Origin: Marinobacter zhanjiangensis
GTDB lineage: Bacteria > Pseudomonadota > Gammaproteobacteria > Pseudomonadales > Oleiphilaceae
Reading direction: 5' to 3'
DNA: 64,000 nt
Assembly (NCBI RefSeq): GCF_014651935.1
Contig: NZ_BMXV01000001.1
Coordinates: 124,001-188,000 of the forward strand
In this document: positions 1 through 9,014 of the stretch, in pieces
Numbering within the stretch: position 1 is the stretch's first letter
Layout of the letters: every line of letters starts with the position of its first letter
Notes under the pieces: model-generated
Database searches by the model: none
The model's input: the letters and a program-made list of their open reading frames with translations, nothing else
Told to the model about the DNA's origin: nothing
Made by a program: the position numbers and the translations under genes

Positions 1-1893
1 AGCCAGCTGCAGACCCAGGCCCGGCGCATGGCCGACGTGGCGTCGTCGGAACTGGAGGGCACGGAACCGCTGACCGGCGACGACAGCGCCATTTACATCC
101 GCCAGGCGCACCAGCCCATCAAACCCGATGGCCACGGCGACGACTGGCCCGGTTACCAGGAGGGCGAACAGCCCTGGCAGACCACCGCAGACGCCGAGGA
201 TGTGCTTGCCTGGCAGGCCGCCGTCCATGGCCGGTACCTGTACCTGTTGCTGCGGGTGCAGCGCCCCGACCCGCTCTACTACAACCCCGCCAGCCCCGAC
301 CAGCCCCATGAATTCCTGCGGCTGCGCTGGCGGTCCGACACGCTGGTGAATGAGCGGATTATCCGCACCTCCGCCCCCGGTCAGGTAGTAGGCCGGCTTC
401 CCTTCAGCCTTGGACGGCAGGACCACCGCCTCAGCGGGGTCTGGCAGAGCCGGGGCAATGGCTACCAGGTAGAGCTGCGCCTGCCGCGGCTGCAGGTGGG
501 GGACGAGCTTGCCATGGAAGTGGTGTGGCCGGATCCGGACAACCCGGAGCTCCTCCAGACTGCGGGAACCCGGCAGTACCCCTTGCCTGTGGTGACTGGC
601 CGCAACCCCGCGCTGGAAGCCCGGCTGAACACCCTGCTCTCGTCCGGGCAACGGGTGCTGGTGAGCGAGCCGGCAGGCTGGCTGATTGCCCGCAGCGAGC
701 AGCCTCTGGCGGACAATGGCCCCGCTTTCGACAGTCTGTCGCCGCTGGAAGTAATGGAACAGATCACCCTGAACGCCCTGCGCGCCCTGGTCCGCTTCTA
801 TCAGCCGGAACCGGCGTCTTTCCGGGATGAACAGACCCATCGGCAGACGCCGGACAGCGGCGGCCTGGTCCGGCACCCGGATAACGAGGTTTACCTGATG
901 GCAACAGCGCCACTGGCAGATGGCCGGGTACTGGTACTGGAACAATCCCTGGACCAGATCCTGGCGCTGTCCGGCAATACCCTGGGTTCGGTGATTGCCC
1001 GCAGCGTACTACTGATCGTCGGCCTGATGCTGGTGCTGCTGGGCTATGCCAGCTGGCTGTCCTGGCGCATTGCGCGGCTGCAGCGGGCGGTAAATGCCAG
1101 TGTCGATCCCGATGGCCGCATACTCGCCAACATTCCCCCCAGCCGCGCCCGGGACGAGCTGGGGGAGCTCAACCGCCAGTTCGGCCACATGGTGGAGCGC
1201 CTGCAGGGCTATACCGACTACCTCGAGAGCTTCTCACGCCGCCTGTCCCATGAGCTGAAAACGCCGGTGGCGGTAATCCGCTCGTCCCTGGACAACCTCG
1301 ACCATGCCACTTCCGATGAGGAACGGGCCAGCTACCGGGACCGTGCCCGCAGTGCCACCGACCGGCTCAGCCAGATCCTGCAGGGCATGAGCGAGGCGGC
1401 CCGGCTGGAGCAGAGCTTCGATCAGGCCGAACCGGAAAACTTTGATCTGGCAGAAGTGATGGCCGAAGCCACCGCCGCCTACCAGAGCCTGGATCCGGAC
1501 CACCAGATCCGCTACCGGGGTCCCGCCCACGGCTGCCCGATAACCGGCTCTCCGGAACTGATGGTGCAACTGCTGGACAAGCTGGTGGACAACGCCCGGG
1601 ACTTCACGCCTGTGGGCGGACAGATTGTTGTCTCCCTGGTCCGGGCCGGGCCGATCCTGCGACTGTCGGTGTTCAATGAAGGACCGGCCCTGCCGGAAGC
1701 CCTGGCGCGGGATATCTTCAACCCCTTCGTGTCGGTCCGGGAAGGCAGCGGCGAAGGCCATCTGGGGCAGGGGCTGCTGATCGTGCGGCTGATTGCCGAG
1801 CACCATGGCGGCAGCGTGCGGGCCGGCAATCATGCCGATCAGGGCGTGGCCGGGGTGAGGTTTGAGGTGGATCTGCCCGGCGCTGATGCTTAG
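1..1893 (+). CDS. Sensor histidine kinase, 5' end outside window (sortase-system PdsS-like)
   Basis: The reading frame is open to the first base of the window, so the start is missing; the first internal ATG is at 28. Counting from that ATG, residues about 30-190 form an extracytoplasmic domain that resembles a carbohydrate-binding fold. A single membrane segment lies near 325-347 and is followed by a HAMP linker. The HisKA phosphoacceptor is His408 in SHELKTP. An N-box (LVDNARD) and a G-rich ATP lid (GLGQGLL-like, GQGLLIV) follow. The order of parts fits the histidine kinase of the proteobacterial dedicated sortase system, normally next to a response regulator and a sortase; those would lie left of the window. 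The kinase assignment is firm. The sortase link is inference from the sensor domain. Confidence 0.8.
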   Translation, partial: SQLQTQARRMADVASSELEGTEPLTGDDSAIYIRQAHQPIKPDGHGDDWPGYQEGEQPWQTTADAEDVLAWQAAVHGRYLYLLLRVQRPDPLYYNPASPDQPHEFLRLRWRSDTLVNERIIRTSAPGQVVGRLPFSLGRQDHRLSGVWQSRGNGYQVELRLPRLQVGDELAMEVVWPDPDNPELLQTAGTRQYPLPVVTGRNPALEARLNTLLSSGQRVLVSEPAGWLIARSEQPLADNGPAFDSLSPLEVMEQITLNALRALVRFYQPEPASFRDEQTHRQTPDSGGLVRHPDNEVYLMATAPLADGRVLVLEQSLDQILALSGNTLGSVIARSVLLIVGLMLVLLGYASWLSWRIARLQRAVNASVDPDGRILANIPPSRARDELGELNRQFGHMVERLQGYTDYLESFSRRLSHELKTPVAVIRSSLDNLDHATSDEERASYRDRARSATDRLSQILQGMSEAARLEQSFDQAEPENFDLAEVMAEATAAYQSLDPDHQIRYRGPAHGCPITGSPELMVQLLDKLVDNARDFTPVGGQIVVSLVRAGPILRLSVFNEGPALPEALARDIFNPFVSVREGSGEGHLGQGLLIVRLIAEHHGGSVRAGNHADQGVAGVRFEVDLPGADA

Positions 1894-2663
1894 CGGAAGT
1901 CGCCGCTGAACTGACGGTAGAACTGCTGGGCCGTGCGACCGCTGCGCCCGCCCCGGCTGGTGGCAAAGCGCATGGCATACAGGTGCAGGGTTTCCCGGTC
2001 GGTGACCTGCGGGAACAGGGCATCGATGGCCTGCAGGTAGACATCTTTCGGGAAGGGATAAAACGACAGCTGCAACCCGAACCGGTCCGCCAGCGATACC
2101 TGCTCCTCGATGGCTTCCGCCGGATGCAGCTCGCCACCCTTCACCTCACTCTGCAGGTTGTCCGACATGAACTCCGGCATCAGGTGACGACGATTGGAGG
2201 TGGCGTAGACCCGCACATTCTCCGGCGGCAGCTCCAGGGACCCTTCCAGCACGCTTTTCAGGGCCTTGTAACCGGACTCTCCGGTTTCGAAGGACAGGTC
2301 GTCACAGTAGATAACGAAGCGCCAGGGTTGCTCACTGATGTCGTCAACGATTTCCGGCAGGTTGACCAGGTCGTCCTTGTCCACCTCGATCATGCGCAGG
2401 CCATCCTGACCATAACGGTTCAGCAGTGCCTTGATCAGGGAGGACTTGCCGGTACCCCGGGAGCCCCACAGGAGCACGTTGTTGGATGGCTTGCCGGCGA
2501 GGAAGCGTTCGGTGTTGCGGGCCAGTTCCGCCTGTTGCCGCTCGATGCCCTGCAGCTGGTCCCAGCGCACCGGGTCCAGCCGGCGAATCGCCCGCAGGCC
2601 CTGGCGGTGACGACGCCAGACGGCCGCGGTGTGGCTGGCCCAGTCAATGGCGGTGTCGGTCAT
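1890..2663 (-). CDS. DUF815-family AAA+ ATPase
   Basis: This is a 257-residue cytoplasmic ATPase. A Walker A motif (GSRGTGKSS) is followed by a Walker B-like stretch (FVIYCDDLSFE) and a sensor-1 Asn in YATSNRRHL, which is the pattern of the DUF815 family of AAA+ proteins of unknown role. The ATG at 2663 was chosen because it overlaps the stop of the upstream methyltransferase-like gene in an ATGA arrangement. The longer open frame upstream lies inside that gene. The two are therefore probably co-transcribed and translationally coupled. Its last bases overlap the stop of the convergent histidine kinase gene by 4 nt. Confidence 0.85.
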   Translation of the reverse strand: MTDTAIDWASHTAAVWRRHRQGLRAIRRLDPVRWDQLQGIERQQAELARNTERFLAGKPSNNVLLWGSRGTGKSSLIKALLNRYGQDGLRMIEVDKDDLVNLPEIVDDISEQPWRFVIYCDDLSFETGESGYKALKSVLEGSLELPPENVRVYATSNRRHLMPEFMSDNLQSEVKGGELHPAEAIEEQVSLADRFGLQLSFYPFPKDVYLQAIDALFPQVTDRETLHLYAMRFATSRGGRSGRTAQQFYRQFSGDFR

Positions 2664-3394
2664 TGATCGGTCTCTCCCTTCGCCCTGGCCAGATAGATGG
2701 TATTGGTGGCTTCCCGGTTCTGGAACGGATTGAAGAAAGACACCACCCGGGCCTCCGGGGCCACGAACACCTGTTCCAGAACCTGCAGGAAGTCCTCGTC
2801 CGGCGGCTCGTTGGACCACATACCGAACATGCCGCCAGGCCTGAGTTGTTCGGCCATACGCCCCAGGGACTCGGCGTTGTAGAAGGTGGCGTTGGATTCG
2901 TTCAGCAGGGCCCGGGGAGAGTGATCGATATCCAGCAGGATAGCGTCGAACTGACGCCCGGGCTGGTCCGGGTCGAAGCCCTGCTGCGGGTCGGCCAGCT
3001 CGAAGAAACTGCCATGAATGTAACGGCAGCGGGGGTCGTCATTGAGTGCCCGGCCCAGGGGCACCTTTTCTTCCTCGTGCCAGCGGATGACGGTACCCAG
3101 GGCGTCCACTACCAGCACCCCCCCCACCCGGTCATGGCGCAGGGCTGCCTCGGCGGTATAGCCAAGGCCGAGACCACCCACTACCACGGCGAGATCGTCC
3201 CCCTGGGTCACCTCCAGGGTCAGATCCGCCAGCGCCACCTCGGCATCCACAAACATGCTGGACATGAGGAACTCCTCCCCCAGCTTGACCTCGTAGATGT
3301 CCCGCTCACCAAGGGCCGGAATACGGCGGCGACGCAGGGTAATCTCCCCCAGTGGCGAAGGCTGGCTGTCGATCTGTTCAAACAGAAGACCCAT
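2660..3394 (-). CDS. Spermidine-synthase-like methyltransferase-fold protein
   Basis: This 244-residue protein has a Rossmann SAM/dcSAM-binding core. The glycine-rich motif I is VVVGGLGLGYTAE, an acidic strand follows (VLVVDALGTVI), and ILLDIDHSP is the motif IV equivalent. These features match spermidine-synthase-like proteins that are often annotated as spermidine synthase but may be methyltransferases. The polyamine-synthase catalytic segment is not clearly conserved, so the reaction is uncertain. The ATG at 3394 is preferred over a GTG at 3430 because the N-terminal strand aligns from there. It forms a two-gene unit with the DUF815 ATPase downstream through a 4-nt overlap. Confidence 0.75.
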   Translation of the reverse strand: MGLLFEQIDSQPSPLGEITLRRRRIPALGERDIYEVKLGEEFLMSSMFVDAEVALADLTLEVTQGDDLAVVVGGLGLGYTAEAALRHDRVGGVLVVDALGTVIRWHEEEKVPLGRALNDDPRCRYIHGSFFELADPQQGFDPDQPGRQFDAILLDIDHSPRALLNESNATFYNAESLGRMAEQLRPGGMFGMWSNEPPDEDFLQVLEQVFVAPEARVVSFFNPFQNREATNTIYLARAKGETDQ

Positions 3395-3488
3395 GGTCTG
3401 ACTCCCCGGGTAAAAGGCGCATGTTAGCACCTGTGGGAGGAGAGCTCATGTCGGGAGGAAAGAAAGCGAGTAAGGAAAGGGCGCTTAA

Positions 3489-3598
3489 GCCCCTCTCCCT
3501 TGAGGGGAGAGGGGTTGGGGTGAGGGTGGAGCCGGCGTCTCCACAGCTAGACCGCCTTTCACCCTCACCCTGGCCCTCTCCCCTCAAGGGAGAGGGGA
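3489..3598. repeat. Two-palindrome intergenic repeat, copy 1
   Basis: Two copies of a roughly 24-bp palindrome (CCCCTCTCCC followed by TTGAGGGGAGAGGGG, and its mirror) sit at 3490-3514 and 3574-3597. Between them are a GGGGTGAGGGTGG box and its inverted counterpart CACCCTCACCC. The whole unit can therefore fold as two hairpins or one long hairpin. Four related copies occur at about 45344, 50039, 52482 and 59670. The layout resembles REP/BIME elements. It lies between two minus-strand genes. Confidence 0.85.
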
Positions 3599-3631
3599 TG
3601 TTGAATGGAGACTAGAGAATGGCCTGTTGGG

Positions 3632-5368
3632 TCATTTATCAACGCCCACCGCTTTCGGAACGATACCGGAGGTCATCACACCCCATTTCTTGCCATCCAC
3701 ATACAAGGGTACGTAGATCACCAGCACCACATTGGTGGTGCCCGGCAGCACAAAGGTACCCATGCTCAGGTAGGTACACTTGCGCAGGTTCTCCAGCTCC
3801 TGACCGCGCACGGTAATACGCTTGTGCACACTGCGGGCTGCATCGACTTTGGGGTCGCCCGTCATGGGCTGGGCACTGGCGCTGCGGGCAATCGGCAGGT
3901 AACCGTTATGGTCCGTGGGCAGGGTGTAGATGATGCCGTCCTTGCCCCCCAGATCCCACTCGTCCAGCAGCGGCTGGATGCGTTTGCCCAGGGCCTCGTT
4001 CCAGCTGGTGGAGAATTTCTGCCCACCGGTGTCCGGAATTTCCTTGTAGTTGAAGTCAAACAGGTTGTAGCCCTCCTGACGGAGGTCTTCCATGATTTCC
4101 TGAAGCTGGTCACGGCGGGCAAACAGCTTGTTGGTCATGCTCTCGAGGGGACCCTCACCTAGGTTGAAGCGACACAGGGCCTGCAGCACCAGGTTGGTGT
4201 TGTCCCGCAGGGCATCCGCCTGGGTGTAGATGTTGGTCATGCCCTCCCGGATCTGCTCGCTGCGGTCACGGATTTCCGAGGCATGGCCATGGGTCTCGGT
4301 GTTGGTGGCCGTCAGCTGTTCGAGGGAGCTGCTCACCATCAACAGGTCTTCGTGAGCCTGGGTGAAGTCGTTCACCATGGTGCCGAACTGACCGGCAGCC
4401 GCCTTGACGGATTCGCCAGCGGTGGCGCTCTGGGTCATGATTGACTGGGCCTGATTACCCGCCCCGGACATGGCGTTGATCATCTCCTCCAGAAGGCTGC
4501 CAATCTGGCTGGCCGCTTCGCCCACGCGGACCGACAAATTGCGCACTTCATCGGCCACCACGGCAAAGCCCCGCCCCTGCTCACCGGCACGGGCCGCCTC
4601 GATGGCCGCGTTCAGGGCCAGCATGTTGGTCTGCTCCGAGAAATCCTGCACGGTGCCGAGTATCTTCTGGATCTGGCCGGAGGAATCCTCCAGCCGGGCA
4701 ATATTCTGCTGGAACTCACCCATGGCGTTATTGATAGTCTCCACCTGGAAGCGGGCTTCCTCCAGTTGCTGGCTGGACTCCCGGGCCACGTCGAGATTAC
4801 GGGTGTTCATTTCGGTAATAGTGGTGGTGCGACCGGAGATCTCCTGCAACGCCGTGGTGGTTTCGTTACTGGCCTGGAAAATCTGCTCCGACAGGCTTTG
4901 CTGGCCGTTCGCGTCACGGTTGGCCAGTTCCGCCAGCAAGCGGCTGCGGGCGGACGACAGGGAGATGCTGATGCTCTGGTGCTGGAAGTCCAGGATCATC
5001 TCCCGCAGGCGCTTGTTGAACGCTCTCAGCGCCCGGGCCTCCTCGGAATCATCATTCGCCGTCAGGCCTTCGGAAAGATCAATCTGCTGGCCCAGAGCCC
5101 GCTCGAATACCTGGCTGATGCTGCGATCCCGGCGGGACTGGATACCCAGGTACCAGGCAAGGGCCACAACGGCAACGCTCAGAACAACCGCAATGAGGGC
5201 AACAGTGCCGGAGGACAGCCACGCCACCACCGCGACCAGCGCCACCTGTAGCACAATCAATAGCAGCGCAGTTGGTGAAGGCAGCCAGCGATTGACGCCG
5301 GAAGGCTTGTCGGAAGCCGAGGGATGCCCGTGGGACACCGCTTCGGCACTGGCGGACGAAGATTGCAT
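3632..5368 (-). CDS. Methyl-accepting chemotaxis protein with C-terminal sensor-like domain
   Basis: This is a 578-residue chemoreceptor of unusual order. A short cytoplasmic leader is followed by two closely spaced membrane helices (about 34-51 and 55-76) with almost no periplasmic loop and no recognisable HAMP. The coiled-coil signalling domain has its hairpin tip near 244-275 ([19 protein letters not shown]), which is the CheA/CheW contact. Residues about 405-575 then form an extra globular domain with aromatic and basic residues and a [16 protein letters not shown] strand pair, resembling a Cache/PAS-like sensor placed after the signalling domain. The domain order suggests cytoplasmic sensing. 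The ligand is unknown. No che genes are adjacent. Confidence 0.88.
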   Translation of the reverse strand: MQSSSASAEAVSHGHPSASDKPSGVNRWLPSPTALLLIVLQVALVAVVAWLSSGTVALIAVVLSVAVVALAWYLGIQSRRDRSISQVFERALGQQIDLSEGLTANDDSEEARALRAFNKRLREMILDFQHQSISISLSSARSRLLAELANRDANGQQSLSEQIFQASNETTTALQEISGRTTTITEMNTRNLDVARESSQQLEEARFQVETINNAMGEFQQNIARLEDSSGQIQKILGTVQDFSEQTNMLALNAAIEAARAGEQGRGFAVVADEVRNLSVRVGEAASQIGSLLEEMINAMSGAGNQAQSIMTQSATAGESVKAAAGQFGTMVNDFTQAHEDLLMVSSSLEQLTATNTETHGHASEIRDRSEQIREGMTNIYTQADALRDNTNLVLQALCRFNLGEGPLESMTNKLFARRDQLQEIMEDLRQEGYNLFDFNYKEIPDTGGQKFSTSWNEALGKRIQPLLDEWDLGGKDGIIYTLPTDHNGYLPIARSASAQPMTGDPKVDAARSVHKRITVRGQELENLRKCTYLSMGTFVLPGTTNVVLVIYVPLYVDGKKWGVMTSGIVPKAVGVDK

Positions 5369-5438
5369 GTATACCCCCCCCCCTGCTCGGAATCAGTCTG
5401 GCGTCAGAACGTTGTGGTTTTTATTGGCGGCAACCGGG

Positions 5439-5879
5439 TCACCAGCTACCTGTGTTTTCCATACTGGCCCATGGTTCACGTATCGGCAGGGGTTCGTCTT
5501 TCTGTAGTAATTCAATGGATATACCGTCCGGAGAGCGCACAAACGCCATACGCCCATCCCTCGGTGGGCGGTTGATGGTGACGCCGTTGTCCTGCAGGTG
5601 CTGACACAACTCGTAAATGTCATCCACCCCGTAGGCCAGGTGGCCGAAGTTGCGGCCCCCGGCATACTCCTCCGGGTCCCAGTTCCAGGTCAGTTCGATC
5701 ATCGGCGCCCGATCTTCCCGCGCCCGTTGCTCGTCTTCCGGTGCCGCGAGGAACACCAGGGTAAAGCGGCCCTTTTCCACCTCCTTGCGGCTGATCTCCT
5801 TCAGCCCGAGCAGATCGCAGTAGAAACGCAGGGATTCGTCCAGGTCGCTCACGCGAACCATGGTGTGAAGGTATTGCAT
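5439..5879 (-). CDS. gloA: Lactoylglutathione lyase (glyoxalase I)
   Basis: This 146-residue glyoxalase I converts the hemithioacetal of methylglyoxal and glutathione to S-lactoylglutathione in the cytoplasm. The two-repeat VOC fold carries the four expected metal ligands: His5, Glu62, His80 and Glu123 (HTMVRV, IELTW, NFGHLAY, SIELLQ). The length fits the short Ni-type enzymes such as E. coli GloA, with a slightly longer C-terminus. It appears to be a single gene. The convergent glyoxalase II partner is not in the window. Confidence 0.93.
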   Translation of the reverse strand: MQYLHTMVRVSDLDESLRFYCDLLGLKEISRKEVEKGRFTLVFLAAPEDEQRAREDRAPMIELTWNWDPEEYAGGRNFGHLAYGVDDIYELCQHLQDNGVTINRPPRDGRMAFVRSPDGISIELLQKDEPLPIREPWASMENTGSW

Positions 5880-6120
5880 GACACTCTCCAGTCAGTGGTT
5901 AACAAGGCGCAACCAGTATAACCGGCAAGGACCACCGGCAGGGCACCTTACAGTCTGGTAAATTGCCAACCGTTCGATGTCAGTCGCCACGACAGTGGTG
6001 CAGGATAGCCGGTCCGAGGGAGCTGGAGGTCCCCGCGCCGATAGCAGGCCGGTACCAGGCCCGCCTGTCGTGCAAGTCAACCCGACCGGTCGCCAACAAG
6101 GACGAAAGGAAACGAGAACC

Positions 6121-6633
6121 ATGACGCCAACCCGCTTACTGGCAACTTCCGTGATAGCCCTGCTCGCTGGCAGCCTGCTCGTGGCCGGCGCCAGCGCACA
6201 CTCAACCCTGAGCGATATCACCCAGGACGGCGAGGGAAAGGTCACCCTGCCAGTCGTCCCCGAGAGCAAGCTGATCATTCATGCCACCCGGGGTATCGAC
6301 AAAAGCACCGGTGAGGACACCGTGCAGAGCCTGCCCCTGGCCGTGTTTCTGACCCTGATGACCCCGGACGATGTGGTCGACTGGTACCGGGAACAGCTGC
6401 CGGACTATACCGTTCTGCGCAGTGACAGCGGCGAGCACGCCCAGGTTCTGGAAAAGGCCAGTGACGATACCCGTATCGACGGCCCGGACACCTACCGCAT
6501 TCCCAATATCCGCATCCAGCCTACCGACGCCCGCACTGCAACCCATATGAAGGGCGCCAGAACCATGCTGCAGGTGTACTACCAGCCGGCGCCGGAGTCC
6601 GAGTCCGAAGAAGCCACTGACGGCGAGCCCTGA
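6121..6633 (+). CDS. Exported protein of unknown function
   Basis: This 170-residue protein starts with a typical Sec signal peptide (positively charged start, hydrophobic stretch, AGASAHS cleavage region near residue 25). The rest is soluble, with no domain I recognise. It ends in an acidic Glu/Asp-rich tail. The ATG at 6121 is chosen because it starts the signal peptide and is preceded by AAGGAAACG; the frame is open further upstream but has no signal sequence. It is followed 92 bp later by another exported-protein gene on the same strand. Confidence 0.72.
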   Translation: MTPTRLLATSVIALLAGSLLVAGASAHSTLSDITQDGEGKVTLPVVPESKLIIHATRGIDKSTGEDTVQSLPLAVFLTLMTPDDVVDWYREQLPDYTVLRSDSGEHAQVLEKASDDTRIDGPDTYRIPNIRIQPTDARTATHMKGARTMLQVYYQPAPESESEEATDGEP

Positions 6634-6725
6634 CCTGCCAGGGTCACCCCGGGGGAAACTGGACTTTCAGGAACTGTCGGTTATTGTCAGGGTCAGTGAA
6701 GTTATATTTCTGACCGGAGACAGTC

Positions 6726-7658
6726 ATGGCAGACCAATGGTCACTACAGCGGCGGCGCCTGCTACAGGGCCTGGCGGCAGGCGCTGGTCTGTCCGCGTTA
6801 CCTTTTTCGCTGGCACGGGCGCAGGACAGCGGTCCGCTTACCCGCCCGTTGCCCACGGCGGACATCACCCTTCCCACCGTTGGCCTGGGCACCTGGATCA
6901 CCTTCAATGTCGGCAACAACCAGCGTTTGCTGGATAACTGCGCGGACGTTATGGCAGCGTTCTTCGAAGGCGGTGGCGCCATGATCGACTCCTCGCCCAT
7001 GTACGGCTCGTCCCAGAACACCGTGGGCTATGGTCTGGATAAACTGAATGCCCGCGAGCAGGTGTTTTCCGCCGACAAGATCTGGACGCGGGACGCGGAC
7101 CAGGGTCGCCAGCAGAGCCGGGAATCCGCCGAACTGTGGCAGGTGGACCGGTTTGATCTGCTGCAGGTGCATAATCTGGTGAGCTGGCGGGCACACATGG
7201 ACACCCTCAGGGCCATGCGGGACGACGGCGCCGTGCGAACCATCGGCATCACCACCTCCCATGGGCGCCGCCACCGGGAGGTGGAGCGGATCATGGACAG
7301 CGAGCCCATCGATTTCGTGCAGCTGACCTACAACCCGGTGGATCGTGAGGCGGAGGACCGTCTGCTGCCATTGGCCCGGGAAAAAGGTATTGGCGTGATC
7401 GTCAACCGCCCGTTCCGTCGGGGCGCCCTCACCGAACGATTGGCCAGCGAGCCCCTGCCGGACTGGGCCGGCGAGGTGGGCGCAGAGTCCTGGGCACAGC
7501 TGATCCTCAAGTTCATCCTCAGCCATCCGGCCGTCACCTGCGCCATCCCCGCCACCACCCGGGTAGACCATGTACGGGAAAACCTGGCAGCCGCGAGCCA
7601 GCCGCTGCCCGACCAGGCGTTGAGGGCCCGCATTGCCGACACGATTCGCGCCTTGTAA
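6726..7658 (+). CDS. Tat-exported aldo/keto reductase
   Basis: This 310-residue protein is probably a periplasmic NADPH-type oxidoreductase. The N-terminus carries a twin-arginine signal (RRRLLQG, then a mild hydrophobic stretch ending in ARAQD). The mature part is an aldo/keto reductase barrel with the expected tetrad: Asp88, Tyr93, Lys118 and His149 (IDSSPMYGSS, ADKIW, LLQVHNL). Export of a cofactor-loaded barrel fits the Tat signal. A good Shine-Dalgarno (GGAG) precedes ATG 6726. Its stop overlaps the start of the next gene (TAATG), so the two are probably one operon. The substrate is unknown. Confidence 0.88.
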   Translation: MADQWSLQRRRLLQGLAAGAGLSALPFSLARAQDSGPLTRPLPTADITLPTVGLGTWITFNVGNNQRLLDNCADVMAAFFEGGGAMIDSSPMYGSSQNTVGYGLDKLNAREQVFSADKIWTRDADQGRQQSRESAELWQVDRFDLLQVHNLVSWRAHMDTLRAMRDDGAVRTIGITTSHGRRHREVERIMDSEPIDFVQLTYNPVDREAEDRLLPLAREKGIGVIVNRPFRRGALTERLASEPLPDWAGEVGAESWAQLILKFILSHPAVTCAIPATTRVDHVRENLAAASQPLPDQALRARIADTIRAL

Positions 7659-8335
7659 TGGATGCGCTGCTGAGCTATCACCCCCGGGACTTTTTGCTGT
7701 TTTCCCCCCGGGTCTACTGGGCACTGGTAACCGGCAACAACGAGTCCTGGTGGCCTCTGGCGATACTGGCGCCACTGGCCGGTGTACTGGTGGTCTGGCT
7801 GATTGCCCGCCGGGGCAGTCAGGGTCGCCGCCTTGCCCTGGCCAGCGCCGGCGCACTCTGGTGGTTCGTGACCTGGTCGTTCCTGTGGCAGCAGTACCGG
7901 GCCATTAACTGGGCGGTCGACTGGGCCATTCCCGCGCTGGTAATCCTGGGCGCGCTGCTCCTGGTGTTTGCCATGACGACCGGGCCGGTGACAGCCTGTC
8001 GACCTCACCGGTACCGAATCGGGCTGATGCTGGTGATCTGGGGTACATTGATCCACCCCCTGGGCTTTTTACTGGATGATCGAAGGATGCAGGCCGCGGA
8101 TACCTGGCTGCTGTTTCCCGACCCACTTGCCCTCACCACTCTGGGCATTGCCCTGACCACCCTGGCTGGCTGGCGACTGGCGCTGGCACTGCCTGTGCCC
8201 CTGCTGTGGAGCATGACCGGTGGCGCCACCCTGCTTGGGCTGGAGTCTCCCATTGGCTGGGCGATGCTGATTGCCGCGGGTATAGCCGTGGCAGGGTGGT
8301 TACCCCTGACTCAGAGCCAGCGGGGCACCTGCTGA
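7658..8335 (+). CDS. DUF6064-like integral membrane protein
   Basis: This 225-residue protein is strongly hydrophobic, with about six predicted membrane helices separated by short loops. The N-terminal stretch YHPRDFLLFSPRVYW resembles the start of DUF6064 proteins, whose function is not known. The start codon overlaps the stop of the aldo/keto reductase gene by one base, which indicates translational coupling. Its 3' end overlaps the convergent methyltransferase-like gene by 25 bp. The family assignment is from memory of the N-terminal motif and is moderate. Confidence 0.72.
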   Translation: MDALLSYHPRDFLLFSPRVYWALVTGNNESWWPLAILAPLAGVLVVWLIARRGSQGRRLALASAGALWWFVTWSFLWQQYRAINWAVDWAIPALVILGALLLVFAMTTGPVTACRPHRYRIGLMLVIWGTLIHPLGFLLDDRRMQAADTWLLFPDPLALTTLGIALTTLAGWRLALALPVPLLWSMTGGATLLGLESPIGWAMLIAAGIAVAGWLPLTQSQRGTC

Positions 8336-8913
8336 CGATAGTGACTGTAGGGCTCACCATAGTGCTCGGCCAGTGCCGCTTCCTCCGCCAGCGCCTGACG
8401 GCGTATCACCCACACACCCACCAGCAGGCAGATCAGAGAGAACACACTGGGCAGTGCCAGAAAGAAACCCGCCTGCCCCAGGATAATGGCCAGAAACAGA
8501 GGGTTGCGACTGCGGGCGTAGGGCCCCGAGGTAAGCAGGCTGGGAGCCTGTTCCCGGTCAATCCCGGATCGCCAGTCGGCGCTCATGTACGCCTGAAGGT
8601 AACTGGCCAGCCCGAAAGAGCACAGTAATACCGCCACCCCGAATAGCAGCACGACCGGATGATAGAGCCAGCCGATGATTCCCAGCCACGGGTCAATGGG
8701 CCACAGGATGCGAAGCAGGCACACCAGCAGGATCGCGGCGCGGAAGACATTGAACAGTTGGCGGTTCCACCAGGTGGCGCTGCCGCTTTCGCCATAGTTG
8801 ATATGGCTGAACCCCAGCCGGGCGTACAACCCGAGGGCACGACAGGCAAACAGGATGCCGATCAGGAGAAAGAAGCTGCCGAGGAAATGTCGGGTGAAAA
8901 GTTCTGCTGACAT
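8311..8913 (-). CDS. Isoprenylcysteine-methyltransferase-like membrane protein (ICMT/PEMT)
   Basis: This is a 200-residue multi-pass membrane protein. Near the C-terminus it has the SAM-binding signature of the ICMT/PEMT family: GPYARSRNPLFLA followed by a hydrophobic helix and an EEAALAEHYGEPY segment. These enzymes methylate small membrane or lipid-linked substrates; in bacteria the true substrate is usually unknown. ATG 8913 was chosen; a GTG two codons upstream is possible and neither has a strong ribosome binding site. It overlaps the 3' end of the convergent DUF6064-like gene. Confidence 0.82.
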   Translation of the reverse strand: MSAELFTRHFLGSFFLLIGILFACRALGLYARLGFSHINYGESGSATWWNRQLFNVFRAAILLVCLLRILWPIDPWLGIIGWLYHPVVLLFGVAVLLCSFGLASYLQAYMSADWRSGIDREQAPSLLTSGPYARSRNPLFLAIILGQAGFFLALPSVFSLICLLVGVWVIRRQALAEEAALAEHYGEPYSHYRQQVPRWL

Positions 8914-9014
8914 GAACACCGTTGGCCCGGTAAAACTGGATTTGGGATTCCAGAATACCGGACCGGGTGCCGCCGGGAAAGTTCATCGACGTCCGGAACG
9001 TCCCGGCTTCGGGC

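Noticed and set aside
462-1833. Long open frames on the minus strand across the histidine kinase gene
   Set aside because: They mirror a high-GC coding region on the other strand and give low-complexity Arg/Pro/Ser-rich products without recognisable motifs.
5977-6120. Upstream extension of the exported protein gene
   Set aside because: The extension is Pro/Gly/Arg-rich, has no ribosome binding site and would bury the signal peptide.
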